64,000 bases of DNA from Styela clava (GCF_964204865.1 NC_135255.1:5795135-5859134); one strand, 5' to 3'. Shown: positions 37,083-50,432, numbered from the stretch's first letter. Program-made: numbers and translations. Notes: generated by a model not told the origin, from the sequence alone.

Positions 37083-39225
37083 CTCAATAAAAATGAAAAT
37101 ATTATAGGACAAAATTGATTTAAAACAAGCCCTTGTTTTAAAACATGATGTGTTTTTAGAATTGATGAAAAACAAAACCCTAACTGCGTGTATCATTTCT
37201 TTGAACTTACTACTGTCTGTAATTTTATATTTCCTTTCTGTTTTTATTATTCTTACTGAAAATTTTTATTATATTTGAATTTGAAACTATTTCTATTCTA
37301 CGGAAATTCTCGATTCATGCAAAATAACCAGTTTCACATGAATGAACCAGATGTGGGCGCGACCGCTTATAGTGGTTGAAGCGTACGAATTGACTATGGT
37401 GGCATCGTCGGTAGGCAATACTAAACCACAAAGATTCCGGTGCTTCTAAAATAAAATAGCTTCCTTCATATAATTATTGTTCGGAGCAATAGACGTATAA
37501 AATTGCCGTAAAAAAATTAAAAAAAAATATTGACGTATTCACAAATGGACATTAGCTGTATTCAAATTCCAGAACAGCTTATAAGTTTACTATATAGATT
37601 TATGACATAATTATTTGTTATCGATAATTTGGAGACTGTTTTATTTTTTAATTCAGTATAACTTCAAGCCCTATTTTTATGAATGATTACTCATTCAATG
37701 CACAAATGAAAAAAAGTAAAAAAAAAACACTCTCAACTTGTGGAAAACTAAAAAATAATGGCCGTTCGAAGCGATCGGGGTAGTTGAGCAAGAAAATGTA
37801 GTATTTTGTAAATTTATTATTATATAGACAAGAGTTCAATGATCAAATATATAGACACGAAGGTAGAAACAAAATTTTATACCCACATGGCCACAATTTT
37901 CGCAGAATTCATATCCAGGATGAAGTTAAAACTGTGATTTATTTCCATAAAGCAATATTACAAGAAAAGACAATATGACAGATTTTTATCAAAATACAGT
38001 GCAGCGAATAAGTTAAACATTGAATTGTGTAGGTCAGCATGCAAGTCCTTCGCCGTCCGTGACATGCGACAGACTGTTTGATGCGACAGACTGATTGTGA
38101 AAATGTAAAATTAAAGAAATAAAATATAAAGACAAAAAAATGTGTCGGCAAATATTTTTTCATCTTTCTACGATTCGCCACTTTATTATAATCAGGTTTA
38201 TTGTCGAGTTCAGAGGGCACGTGTGAAATTATACCACACCGTAAATTTTTATAACACTGGTCACTTCCACAGAACCTGGCTCGGTATAAAAAAAATGAAT
38301 AAACAGTATAGAAATAAGAACATCACAGATTCAATCATTGAACAAAGTTAGAACTATATTATACCGATAATAATAATGGCACCGGTAATGATACCGACAA
38401 ATATTAACGATACAAACCAATTCTGATAAAATTAAACTACGCTGATATCCAATCAGAAGTTGAAAATATAATGCACTACAGATGGGTAATACGTGTTTCA
38501 CTTATTATTAGTTATATATTCATCGATATCATAAAGCAATTATACTGAATATTAGAAAACAACGATGGAGAAGAATTTTTATTTCAGCTGGGACATAACC
38601 CCAAACCTGGACATCATTATATTTTAAGGATCTCTTACCAATATCAGTGGGATCCCGTAATGTGAAACAAGACCTAGTATATTTACCTCGTTTAGATGTA
38701 TAAAATAGTCTTTAAAAGCAAGAGGAAGAAAACCATTTTCATGGCGATGCAAAAATTTTATAATTTCCAAAATATGCATTTCTGATAGCTGTAGAATTTC
38801 AAGATAACAGTAAAGTTGGAGGTTGGTTTTACGAGTTTTCTCACCGAACGATATGCAACTTAGTACTTTATTTTGTAGACCTTGGATTGGATGTAATGAA
38901 GACTTAGCTGCTGATGCCCAACTTGAATTCTAATTTTAGCGTTTTGAAATTCAAAATGTGTCTTGGTTAAAAAAAAATACCAACAGTTTGCGTTAACATC
39001 TTGGATAGCTAAATAATATTCGATTTCCAGAAATTTCCAAATTATCGTCGATTGTTAACCCCGAATATTTTATACTATTAGTTTACTGCCTAAAAAGAAT
39101 TTGAGGTGGGTACTATTTTTTCTCTATTACAGAAAAGCATAAATTTTGTTTTAGAGTAAATTGAAGATAATTTATTTGCCTTCAGTCAATTATATACATT
39201 TTGTATTTCAGTATTCACTACAGTC
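37083..39225. other. AT-rich spacer
   Basis: Short A and T runs and scattered small frames (for example 37939-38220 minus) with no recognisable family. Confidence 0.4.
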
Positions 39226-40800
39226 TCAAGTTGCGACAAAGATGAGGCAACAAGGAATTATCATCTGCAATAGCGTTGAATAAAAAGTGGATGCAGCTGG
39301 AAGATCATTTATATAACATAAAAATAGCAAAGGATCAATTGAGGAATTCTGTGGAACTCCGCATTTAATGAACTCCATTTTAAAGACATATTCACCATTC
39401 TGAACATATTGTTGACAAACGCTCAAATATGACTTCATGAGATCAAATGCATTCCTGCTGATACCGTAATGGCGTAGTTTATCAAGTAAGATTGAGTGGT
39501 TAACGGTATCAATTGCTTCCGTGAGGATCAAAATTGCACAGGTGATCTTGTTATTTGCAATATTATTCATCCTAGCTATTGCTAGTTCAGCAGAATACCT
39601 GTTTCAAAACCCAAACTGGGACAGATTCAAAGCACCCTTTTTTTTAAAAAAAATTTGATTTGAATATATAAAATATTCTCATACATTTCCACGACTTGCG
39701 ACAGTAAAAAATAGGCCTATAGTTATTTAAATCATTTTTAGATCCCTCTTTTTGAAGTGGAACAACCTTTGCTATTTTTAAAATCTCAGCGTACAAACTT
39801 TCATGGAAACTTTGGTTAAAAATTCGAGACAAAATAGGTGACAAAACAAATTTGGCAATTTTGAAAACTTTTATGGGTATATCATCGCTACCGACTCGCA
39901 TCCAATTTATTGTTCTATTTCCACTGTAGAGTAGTATCACCGAGAACGAAAGTATCTTACGTGTTTGGACCAAGAGTTTGCATATGATCTCTAACAACTG
40001 TACCTATTCGTAAGGCGGCAAGTTTCAGACCAACTTCTGAGAAATGTTAGTTTAGAGCACCACAAATTCCATTGACATCATTAATTCCTCTGTCATCCAC
40101 TATAAGATGTGATGGTAATTTGATTCTCTTTGATGAAGTGCCAATTATTTCGCGTATTTGATTCTATATGTTTTTGCAATGTCGTTTTGATAGCGAGAAA
40201 AAAACGGTTTTTTGATTGTCTTCTTGGGCTGATGTAACAGCCCTAGATAGTTTGTTTCTAAACTTTTTGTATTCTCTTGCGTTTACGATTTATTTTGGCA
40301 AAATTTACTGTACATTTTATTTTTAGTTTTTATAGATTTGTAAAGATCTCTGGAAATCCATGGCTTTATCTTCAGTTCACTAACCTACACATTAGTTTTA
40401 TAGGGAATATGCTGTTCAAATGCATATTTGATTGTATATATAACTGTGTTGAATTTTTTGATTTAAACTTTAAATCATTATAAATGATACCATCTTCATC
40501 CACTACAAGAATCAAGTGATCCCTAAAATTATCAAGATTAAAATTAGTATAATCAGGTCTAAGTTTTTTTGATTTGTGATTTTTTACATTTGAGGTGTAT
40601 ATGAGCCAGAAGGAGGGAATGATCTGAGATAGTATATTTAATAATACTAGTAATAGTTTTATATTCTGAAATATTAAAATAAGAATGATCTAATAAAGTA
40701 GATTGTAGGTTTATTTAAACCACATAAAAAATATGTTGTAGTAGCATATATGGTATATTATTATCAATTTGATATTTCATGAAACCAATATTGAAGTCGC
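39226..40800 (-). mobile_element. Dead non-LTR retrotransposon (CR1/L2/Jockey-type LINE), fragment
   Basis: On the minus strand the pieces fall in LINE order. An endonuclease remnant has SDFNIG (canonical GDFN) at about 40785-40800 and ISDHS at about 40620. Linker sequence includes RPDYTNFN and IKPWISRDLYKSIKTKN (about 40340-40555). Reverse transcriptase includes IPIKVFKIAK and LNNYRPI (about 39700-39880), then IDTVNHSILLDKLRHYGI, GVPQNS and LLFLCYINDLP (about 39300-39520). The catalytic ADD (39260-39268) is in a different frame from the rest, and several other frame changes and stops occur. Both the 5' part and the 3' end are missing or unrecognisable. It cannot be active. Confidence 0.85.
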
Positions 40801-43800
40801 TACAATATTAAAACGATTTATAGGTCCGCTTCGTGTCCAATAAAGTTTTATGCTGTCAATTATCTTTTACAAATTTTTGTTCAAGAAAATTCTAAGAAGT
40901 CACTTATAAAGCACAATTAAATATGGTGACCAAAACCTGCGACCCACATGCTCGGCATTGTCAAAATATGAAGACTGCTTCCAATAAAAAGCATGGCACA
41001 GATTCTTTGAAATAATGAAGTTGATAGTCGAATTTTCCACCAACGGAGCCATGGAGCAAGATCAGGCTAACTCAATGGTTCCCGGGCTTTTCTTCACTGG
41101 CGGACTGATAACATTAAAATAAAATGTTCTTACATATAGCCAATAAAGTATTAACGCAAATGGTGCAAAAAAAACAAACATTTACAAACGAATTACCGCC
41201 AGAGTGGAAAGTTCTCTGCTGTCTCGATTCCAAACGAGAAATCATATAAGTTTCTTAAACATGCATCTCTGAATCAACCAATACATTCATTTGCATTTTT
41301 TATTTAAAGAAAGCGACGAAACTATTTTTTTTCACGTGAGTAGCTGCTTGAACATGAAGACAAGTAACGAATTAAACATATCTGCACGAAACAGGAAGTC
41401 AGTTTAGAGAAGTCATGAGCAAATAGACATTGCAAAGTTGTGTCTTACAATGTCTGAGAAACAAGGTGCGCGATAATTTTGATGACGTCATCACTCATCA
41501 CACACAAAAACGAATCCCATAGAGCCCACAGAAAACTTCGAAATAAATAAAAGTAATAGCCTTCTAGCGAGAACAACAATCTTCAAACACTAAAAAGTTC
41601 AAATTAATTGTCCAGTAATTGAAGATAAAAGTGATATATACTTCTTAACAACAAGAAGAAAAAGAATTCTAACAACATAATACCAAAACGATCCATATGT
41701 CCATTTTGTGTCTAATAAAGAAACCCGCATTCAGACGCTGGGCGCACAATTGAATGTAACACGCACATCATGCTTTATTTAAGACAAAACGAGAAAAATT
41801 CTCGAAGTGTTTTTTAGGAATAAATCTATGACGCCATGACTGTGCATTTCAAGAGAAAAACTGTTTTCAACCTTGGGCGCTTCGAAAAAACAAAGACGAA
41901 CTTTCTAAGGGTTCGGTGGTTCGGTTTTTTCAAATTTTTTAATCAATTCCATCCTTCATTTTCATGGTGTTCCAAAAGCAGAATTATTTTCTTTGGTGCA
42001 AAGTGTACATATGGAACATTTTGTTAAATTAATTTTTTGCTGAATTCTCCTACATCGCTTTTCTTGATTTGATGGTTGAAGCTGGTAGAAGTAATTTACT
42101 TGCATTTTGTTTTTAAATATTTTCTAAGCATTGGGGACCTAATATTTCAGCCTAAAATTTAACCGATTTATTATAATTTATGGAACCACTCTATTACGTT
42201 AGCCTTGTGCGCCTCCACCACACTTGTACGTTTATAGTTTCAGCAAACTTGGTTCTCAGCTACTCAAATCTCGTTTCACCGTACCGATGAGCGATATTTG
42301 TGAATATATATATTTTGAGCATTGGTATATTGTTTCGTGTATATTGACATACTTCCTATGCTGGGATTCAAATACTCCTCAGAGATGCGTGTTTTTCACG
42401 TAGGTAATGAGCAGAGGATTTCAAGGACGCAACACAAATGAGGTTAGTGATAAAATAGAGGAGCGAATTTATCGGTAATGTTAGAAATTATTAGTGAGTG
42501 ATATACCGCATAGAAGCAATAACTGGAAAGTGATAGATGCTAGGGATCAGTATCTTTAAATTTCTGAAACAACTTTTAGGACCATGGTCGTTCACTCGTT
42601 TGTATTGCACAAAAGTGCAATCACACTTTTTAACCCCACAGTAGGGCAATAAATATTCAGGCAACTGCATTAGTAGACAATTTGCAGAATTAACCACACA
42701 GTAAAATCCATTTGTGAATTACATATTTTTTATTATTACAACGCAATAAGAACTCAACGACGGATACCGATGATGAGTATTATGTAATGTATCCGTTTCC
42801 GAAACAGAATACGCCTTGATGACTTGTGTATGCGCATATTGATTGCAATGCACTGTGAAATATTTTCCAATAACAAGTTGTGTATTGCTGGTGCTCTCAA
42901 AGATAGACAGATCCATGATATCTGAGTTCTATTTACTGATTTGTATTTTCTCATACGGTTTTGATCAAGGCAAGGTCACAAGCAACACTCCAAAATAACT
43001 TGGTTCCAGTAAAGAGCGTTATCACAAGTAGACTACCGGTACATATATATATATATTCTGTGCCACAAATCCCAGACAGCAAGCAGTTCAGACAAAAAAA
43101 AAAAATTGATGCAGGCGACAGGCGATAAAACTGAAGCTATTGTTTTTTTTTTAGACAAGAAAAAGCATTTTTCATTTTGTTCGACTGGGACCCTTTCGAT
43201 GAATGTTATTATTTAAAAAAGATAATGCATGGCAGAAGCTGCATTCATCCAAATAAATAAAACGTGAAGTGTAGAATGCATGCTTGCAAAACAGTCGGAT
43301 ACAGACCTACGCGGAGGTGTTGGTATAGGCAACATTCATTGAAACTTGAATTAACAAAATAGCACTGAAATTTTCAAATTAAAAAGAGTCGATTAAAAAG
43401 AGTTAATTTTTTTCAAAAAGAATTTCAAATGCGTCTGATACCGCTTATGAGGCATCATCTACCCGTGAGCCGCAGCTACTTTGCATTTACAGATATGATT
43501 TTGCAGATTTATCACTGGCATACATTAAAATTATTCAATTTAAAGAGACGCAATTAGCAGAGTTTGTCAAATGCGGAAATGAATGAATTATCTTTTATAT
43601 ATATAGAAAAGATTTTTACAAAGTACTGTGATTATTTGATTGCTTTCATAAACAGCTGGTTTAAAATGAAATGACTCAATTTGACTCCAATTACAGAAAT
43701 TTCGTGTTTCAGTTGAAATGTGTTTATTTTTGTATTCTCCGTTCGAATGCGCGCGAATTACCGGGAACGAAATTGTGCTGTTTCCTGTTTTCTTTTTTAC

Positions 43801-44813
43801 ACATAATGGCATTTCGACGAGGCTTTTCGTAGTAGGTACTCACTGAATTGTACATGAGTATATGGCTGATTTTTTATTTAGTTGGTTTCAAATATCTTAC
43901 CATGCTATCAATGCTAATGATGAGTTCGTATCAGTGCGCGTGCGGTGAGATGTGTGTCTTCCACTTATTGTTGCTAGTGATAGTCATTCACCGGTTCTAT
44001 TATTAGTGGTCATAGATAGAATCGTGGTTAAACCTTCCAATTATAGCATGTATTCATGATAGATATATTTCATCATTATCCGACAGCTTGTATTTCGTTT
44101 TATTGCTTGTTTCTTTTTGCTTCGCATTATTTCTTACAAATGAGATATATGTTAGATATATTAATATCCTATAAACATTCTTCGAATTGGCAATGATTCT
44201 CTTCAAATAACTTTAGAGTTAGACTCAGTGGTGCTCCAGGAGTTAGCAAACACATAGTAAAAACTTCAACCATGTTGCTGTTATATATCAGCATATCACT
44301 TACAGTCTCAGTCTCTTTTTCGAGTAACGTAGAAGTAAATTAAGGTTATAGAAAGGAACAATAGAAGTATACGGGAATCAGAGTGATCAAATTATTATCA
44401 TAAATACTCAACTAAACATTATTATTCAGTTTGATAGTAAAAGGTTATTCTGAAATCAATATCAGTTTTGTATGGGCCATTGCAATGCAATACATTCAGT
44501 ACAGTAAATAATTGAGCACATAGTTATCAAATTCTATTTCTGTCAATGTGAATAATATTGACTACAACATAAAAATGTTTTTAATCCAAGATAAAGTATC
44601 ACGTGATTAATAGAAAATGTTGCTTTAGTTTATGAAATCCATCTGTTAATCTTATATATTCACCATTGCTGATTACGTGCGTCGCATGTTTAAAATACCT
44701 TATACAACGTTCCGCACAATCTTTTAGCAAATAATCAAATTGCTATAACCAAAATTCAAGTTCTAAAATCTGAATTCTTGACTCAACCATTCAGCAATAA
44801 GGAATGTCCATTA
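40801..44813. other. Spacer, nothing assigned
   Basis: About 4 kb of AT-rich sequence with short A runs and an (AT)n tract near 43042. A CAATGGTTCCCGGGC motif at 41073 looks like a hAT end but has no partner. No supported gene. Confidence 0.4.
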
Positions 44814-44995
44814 GGTTACAGAGTATATCTACGACTTGTGGTGGACGTTACAAGCGCACGAGTTTGGGGACTGTCTGTGTTAGTCAATGAATATACATAC
44901 CCCTTGTCATAGGCTCCAGTCCCTTCGCACAACTTGATGTAAAGTAGACGAACAAAATTGTTACCTCCATATTGGTACACATACTTCTGGGCGCC
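44814..44995. mobile_element. MITE, family K copy 5 (inverted, partial)
   Basis: Its right end reads ATTGGTACACATACTTCTGG then GCGCC, the reverse complement of the left end of the copy at 19122. The interior stretch GGGGACTGTCTGTGTTAG matches that copy in reverse. The left end GGTTACAGAGTATAT is only loosely like the family terminus. No clear target duplication. Confidence 0.65.
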
Positions 44996-45263
44996 CATTT
45001 TTAGCCTAAAATGAGTTCCAGGTTGCTTCCAAATCAAGTTTGGCTATAAAAACTTGATAAAAACTCCGTTTGGTAGAGTTTAAAGAAGTTTTTTGATTGT
45101 GCACAAATATATACTCTTCAGTTATAGCTGAATATTTGATAAGCCTAGGATCCAAAAAACAGAATATTTTGGGACAAATGATAGATGGTATTTTGATGTT
45201 AATATAAAGTTAAATATTTTAATTGTACGCATTCATACCAAAAAGATAAATTAATGTTTATTT

Positions 45264-45604
45264 AAGTTCGTACATGGGATTTAGAGAAGATCCGCGGCAT
45301 ATGTCACTGCTGTAAGGTTAGTCAACGAGCTCATTTGCTTAAAACAACACGGATATACGCGCAATTCGAAACTGGTGATTATGGAGACCTTTGGTTTAAA
45401 ACTCAACTGTTGGTTTCATCAACATCCTATGCTTTGTTTTTCAATCGCATAGCAAGTTGGCCTAATTCAATTCAAGCTTCGTTAGCGGCGGTACGTTGCT
45501 TCAAACATCCTTATATGAGTCATAATTTGATGATAATTACAACGAAACCGGATGATGGAGGCCAGGAAAAGGAGGCGGGTTATGATATCGAAGATTATAT
45601 TTAA
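45264..45604 (+). other. Open frame upstream of PLAC8 gene 4, coding status unclear
   Basis: A stop-free run of about 112 codons ending at TAA (45602-45604). It closes with an acidic tail (KPDDGGQEKEAGYDIEDYI) and is less AT-rich than the surroundings. It has no early ATG (the first in frame is near 45515) and no recognisable domain. It might be the last exon of an unseen gene or chance. Confidence 0.2.
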
Positions 45605-45996
45605 GCTAAGTAGCAAACATTCGGCTACTATTTGATGGCAAGAAGTATATCCACTGAAGGAGGTCGAAAATCACTGTAATATAGTTATAACGTCCAAGGA
45701 CTAGTGTTTTGATATTATATTAAGTTCGCTCCTTTGTGTTATAAAAGAGGTATTTTTCTAATTTGAGATAGCTTTTTCACTCAGTTGTAGGTTAAAACAA
45801 CGTTCCTGCATGGCATTCGGGAAGTAATATTCGTACAAACTATTTTAAGTCTTACGTTACCTAAATACCAACGTCCACAAATATTTGATAATTTTTACTA
45901 TATATTTACTACGTCAGATTTTTTTCACTCCATATTTTTTTTCAACAGAAAAATTTCAATTCCAGAAACAATTAACAACTTAAAGTTTTTGTAATA

Positions 45997-46317
45997 ATGG
46001 GTGAATTTCAACATGGATTATGTGGATGTTTTGACAACATCACTCTCTGTCTAATCAGCTACATCGCTCCATGCTACACTGTTGGAAAAACTGCTGAAGC
46101 AGTAGGTGATGACTGCTTATTGTGCGGAGCGGGATACATGTTTGGTGGTTGCATTATCGGTGGATTGCTTCGTGGAAAAGTACGAGAACAAAAAGGAATT
46201 GATGGAAGTCCGGTCATGGATTTCTTGATACATTGTTTCTGTCCGCTATGTGCCATTATACAGGACAATCAGGAAGTGGTCACGGCAGGAATGGGAGCAT
46301 CTATGGCGCGAGTGTGA
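45997..46317 (+). CDS. PLAC8-domain small protein, array gene 4
   Basis: An intronless frame of 106 residues. The N-terminus is MGEFQHGLCGCFDN as in gene 3, but the next residues are ITLC instead of CGVC, so one cysteine of genes 1-3 is missing; this it shares with the 62098 gene. Other core motifs are PCYTVGKTAE (25-34), RGKVREQKGIDGSP (59-72), CFCPLCAIIQD (80-90) and the SMARV end. Two AG acceptors lie upstream, TTTTTTCAACAG ending 45948 and AATTCCAG ending 45965, 48 and 31 nt before the ATG. The GC content rises sharply over the frame against an AT-rich background. Confidence 0.93.
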   Translation: MGEFQHGLCGCFDNITLCLISYIAPCYTVGKTAEAVGDDCLLCGAGYMFGGCIIGGLLRGKVREQKGIDGSPVMDFLIHCFCPLCAIIQDNQEVVTAGMGASMARV

Positions 46318-47853
46318 TGAATATTTCGAGTTTTGACTATGTTTAACTTTGGAATCATAATTAATTTGTAAACTTATTATCTAATTATATATGTAAATTA
46401 TATGAAATGTTCAAAAAATCTTTTTACGTCATATCTGCCCGAAGGTATAAATTCGAAAACTGGCAGTTCTTCTTGTTTCGTTTGGACGTTTACCAACAAC
46501 ATGGTCCTAATAATTGTCTGCTATGTATGGCCATTCTTCAAATATAATCTTCTTAGACTTAGACTTCATGACTGTAATGAGTATAATATTTTATTTCTGA
46601 TACACTATAAAAGTAACACATATATATATATATATATATATATCTTTGAACGTCATTTATCGGATATTACACAAAATATAAAAACGTTAATTTAGTTCAT
46701 TTATATGTGGAAAATAGTATGGGAAGATATGTGCTGAGTGTATGATATAATTACATATACCGCTATAGTAACATCAAGTATATTTCTATGAGAAAATTGG
46801 GACACATACAGCTTGTTTCGTTGGAATTTGAAGCAATCGCAATCTCATCATAATAGGGGTACCTCGGATATATGTGCTTAAAGTTCAAGCTTATTGTTAA
46901 TATCTTTTTTCAAGAAGGAGCTGGTTTGTAATCAGCAGTTCAGATCATTTTGCGTTCATAATTACACAACACAAAATTCCTATACAACAAATTCATAAAA
47001 ATGGAAATCCTAACAAAATATTCAACACTTGTAAAACTATGAGGTGAAAAAATAGTAAATTCAAGTGGGTGGGCATTCGTAATTGTGCTACTTATCCATA
47101 AATAGGCGGGGGAGCTATCCGGAAGGAACCGGGGATATTTACATTTAACTTTTGGCTCCTTGTGTTTTAAAATTCTACTCCGGTGGGAAAAAATCCAGCT
47201 CTCGACTGCAGAAAATATGGAATGATGACACTCCAGCATCAACTCTGACCATATATCTGCGTGAATGAAACGCAACAAAAACAGTTATGCAATCATTAAC
47301 ATTCGCTAGGTGGGAATAGAGAATACTTTACAGTGCAGGTCAACAAGTACGAGCATAAAATGAAAAAGATTAAAACCTAATTTAAAATGAATTGCCCCGT
47401 GCAATGGCGATTTTACACGGAGAACAAATTTTTGTGATGTAGTATCTTTTTTAAACTTTTAGCATTAGCACCCGTGGAAAACATGGAAATACGTAATTCA
47501 GACTTTTTTGCAGAAGTTTAAAATGTAGGACTCTTTCAAATCTATTATGAAGAGTGTGAATAAATTGGTGACAACAATGCCAAAAGATATTCAACACTGT
47601 TGACAAAAAACTTATTTTGAAACGAAAAATAAAACAATTTCATCGCACAACAAACGCTACTGAAAAATGATATGCGTTGAAATGATCTCCATTTTGTATT
47701 TTGATGAATAAATATTCGGTGACTGCGATGTCAAATAATATTTAACATTTGCAAATTTAACGTGGCAAATTGAAAAAAAATTAAAATAAACGATTAAAAT
47801 GAAAATAAAAAAAGTTGCCAACAATGGGTTTGCCTGTCGACACCGGTGCAATG
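46318..47853. other. Spacer after PLAC8 gene 4
   Basis: An (AT)n microsatellite lies at 46620-46643. A 112-codon minus frame at 46940-47278 has no family motif and is not called as a gene. Confidence 0.45.
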
Positions 47854-48144
47854 TCAGAGTGTTTCTTTACCGGTAGGGGAATTCTGGGATAAGAGTAACT
47901 GTCTGACAGTAGCGACTGTTATTAATTTATCCTCGCATTTATTTTCTACTCGCAGATTTATTTTTCGTTTTTCAGGACAAAGTTTGCAGACTCCGTGATG
48001 AATTTGAACCGACCCCCATTGATCGACAACCTCAATTACATTTCCTTGTCTATAATCCACGACTTTGAAAAACCTTACTTGAACCTTTGATAACCTATAT
48101 ATTCCCGTAAGCGATTTTCCTGCCTGGGTATCATACTGCCTTAA
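47854..48144 (-). other. Unidentified coding-like open frame
   Basis: A stop-free run of about 96 codons on the minus strand including GKSLTGIYRLSKVQVRFFK, VIEVVDQWGSVQIHHG and a CKLC pair. The amino-acid mix looks protein-like (alternating beta-type pattern, few low-complexity runs), but I do not recognise it. It lies about 230 bp downstream of the dead alpha-kinase piece on the same strand, so it may be another exon or fragment of the same gene or an older repeat. Confidence 0.3.
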
Positions 48145-48373
48145 TTAATTTTAATTATAATTAACGGCACTTTTATTGATTAGTACTTAGTAGTATTTGA
48201 AATAATTTGGACGTAATTTGGCTGGCTAGTTTTGGCTTCAATTTGGTGAGTGAAGCAGGTCTAGCCGGCCTCTTCATGCATCCAACTTATTATCAAATTC
48301 TTATCCACAGTAGATAACTTCCGTTGGCTAATTCGGTATTAAAGATGGCATCCGCTTCCCTGAAGGTCTAATA

Positions 48374-49300
48374 CTAACAGTTGTCATTGTTAATGTACTT
48401 CTCAAAACTTCCTGGTACAAATGGCTCAATTGTCCCGAACTCGTCCTTATTGAAAATTATCATCTGCACTGGCATGAAAGCCAAAGGCTCACCAAAATCA
48501 CTGTCTACAGACAATCTATTAGTTCTCCTCAATAGCCTTTCTGTGATGTTCTTAACCAATGAATGCATTTGGACAAGTTTTCCAGTATGAGACTCAAGGT
48601 CTTGGTTAAATTCGACGCTTACATCATGAATGGCATTTGGCAAATACTTCTTTACTACCATAACTCGACTGCCCATATGTGCTTTATATGCTTGTCGAAA
48701 ACCATCTTCGCCAAACACAATAGTTACCTTGCTTAAATTTATTTATTTTGGCTGTTCCCATGACATTTGATCTAAATCGAAAGCATGAATTTCCTCATGT
48801 GTGAGCTTTTTTTACCTACTGTCCCAGGTTTGAGCAACATTCAATCTTTTTGGTGACTTGATCTCACTGCTAACTACTTTTACTAAACTTTAAGTTAAGA
48901 TATACTGGAGTTTTCATCTACATTAGAATCACTAACTTTGTTAATTGAAGATATAAACCGAATATTGATTACTTTTTTTTAATTGAGCTGAGTTGGGGAG
49001 GAGCATGATGGACCCTGTTCGCGAACCAAAACATCACAGCTGCCCTGTGGGAGTGAAAAATGTTGCTCTAGAGTTTTTTTATTGTCGAAATATCAGAAAC
49101 GTCACCCGTGAAATGAACGAACTCTCTTGCCCCTATTCTTATATACTTCTTTCGGCCTTCCGGTGACCGACTCAGACAACCTCTGCACAGTTAGTTTCTC
49201 TGGTACTTGGTCTTTTCCTTGTCTTTTTCAAGTTCTTATTCTTCATTGCTTTTACGAAGTTGCCCCAATGTCCCTTTTCAGCCATTATACTAACTACATG
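48374..49300 (-). pseudogene. Broken alpha-kinase gene fragment
   Basis: The frame 48718-48374 reads as the N-terminal half of an alpha-kinase (MHCK/EF2K) domain: VTIVFGEDGFRQAYKAH, the lysine-bearing VVKKYLP, SHTGKLVQMHSLVKN, and PFVPGSFEKYINND. It then stops, so the C-terminal lobe with the metal-binding part is missing. Reading continues upstream in the same frame (THEEIHAFDLDQMSWEQP, then LNVAQTWDSR) but is broken by TAA at 48743-48745 and 48812-48814. Further pieces up to a Lys-rich MAEKGHWGNFVKAMKN segment (near 49270) are in shifted frames. The known family phosphorylates Ser/Thr in alpha-helical substrates, but this copy cannot make an active kinase. Confidence 0.68.
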
Positions 49301-49354
49301 CAAATTAAGTATGGTAATCGTAATGACTGCAAAACTAAAATGTGAATAATTCAC

Positions 49355-50144
49355 ATAGCACAGACTTGAATTCAGTAGAAAAGGACTGTGCGCCCAAGGT
49401 AATTGGACCCGTTTGTCGGTTCTTGTCAGCTCTGTCAGATCGTACGGTAATGATTAAAACATCAATGCATGTATAACTAAAAAGGCCTAATTGTAATAGA
49501 CTCTAGCTTGCGGTAATTAATGAAAGTAGATCGAGATACACGCTGTGCTGCATCCTGTAATACCTAAGATTCGCAAAGATGAAGACATGTGGTACCGCAA
49601 TGTTTTGATATTGGCCACCATTGTGCCAATTTGGAAATCAATTAAAACCTCAAGACGTTCTTGTTCAACTAGGATTGACGTCCTCGTTTCTCGAGGAAGC
49701 GTTTACACCACTGTTGGGTAAGGCAGACGAAGATGTTGTGGTTGATGTCACTGATTTATGTGTATAGCAGTAGCTATTCCTAATTTGTATTTCGACCTGG
49801 TGGAAATTGTCTGAGTTTTGAACGAAGGCATAATTTTGTTTATCAATGTTGTCATGGGTGCATATGTTAACCAAAACGCAATTTCAAAATGACGGATGGT
49901 TGTTCTTTCAATCTTCACTTGGCTATTCCTTGCTTTATTGGTTGGATGCTCGGTAACGGTTGAGATAAAGTCTGGTAGATATATGCATTGAAGCAATTTC
50001 TATCAAAACATTGAAAACAAAAACTATAGATTGGAACAAATTAATAATAGCACCTTATCCATACCCACCGGAAATATAAAACTCGCGGGGTTTGATATGA
50101 AAGCAGTATAAACTACCTTACGTTAATTACAGCTGCTTCGACTA
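49355..50144. other. Possible further decayed coding sequence on the minus strand
   Basis: Minus-strand frames 49665-49874 and 49748-49996 have polar, protein-like sequence (for example SSALPNSGVNASSRNEDV), but no family is recognised and frames shift. They may be the upstream part of the broken alpha-kinase gene. Confidence 0.25.
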
Positions 50145-50432
50145 TAGATATCAACGCTGAATAGACCTTAGTCATTCAAAACCCATCCCACGCGCGAAAA
50201 ATGAAAGTGGCATAAGCAAACCGATTTTAACATTAGCTCTTATGGGGAATGTGATCACCAGAGCAGAAATTTCCCTTTTTTGTAATTTTCAGTTATCTTA
50301 AATTGTGGACTTGTGCAGTTTTAAGAATAAAATATTTGTTATAACTTTTTTGATATTTTTACAATGATAAACGTGGTCAAGATTTTTGATAATCCTTCAT
50401 TGAAATTTTAATGGGCGAAGTGATTCCGCTGG
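50145..50432 (+). repeat. Dispersed repeat, inverted partner of 53834-54120
   Basis: The sequence from AGACCTTAGTCATTC to GATTCCGCTGGCG matches 53834-54120 in reverse complement with moderate divergence. Shared landmarks include GTGATCACCAGAGCAGAAATT and CATTGAAATTTTAATGGGCG. There is no coding content. Confidence 0.85.

Noticed and set aside
41073..41110. Possible hAT terminus CAATGGTTCCCGGGC
   Set aside because: No partner end or target duplication found nearby.
46940..47278. 112-codon minus frame
   Set aside because: No family motif; other frames across it are equally unconvincing.
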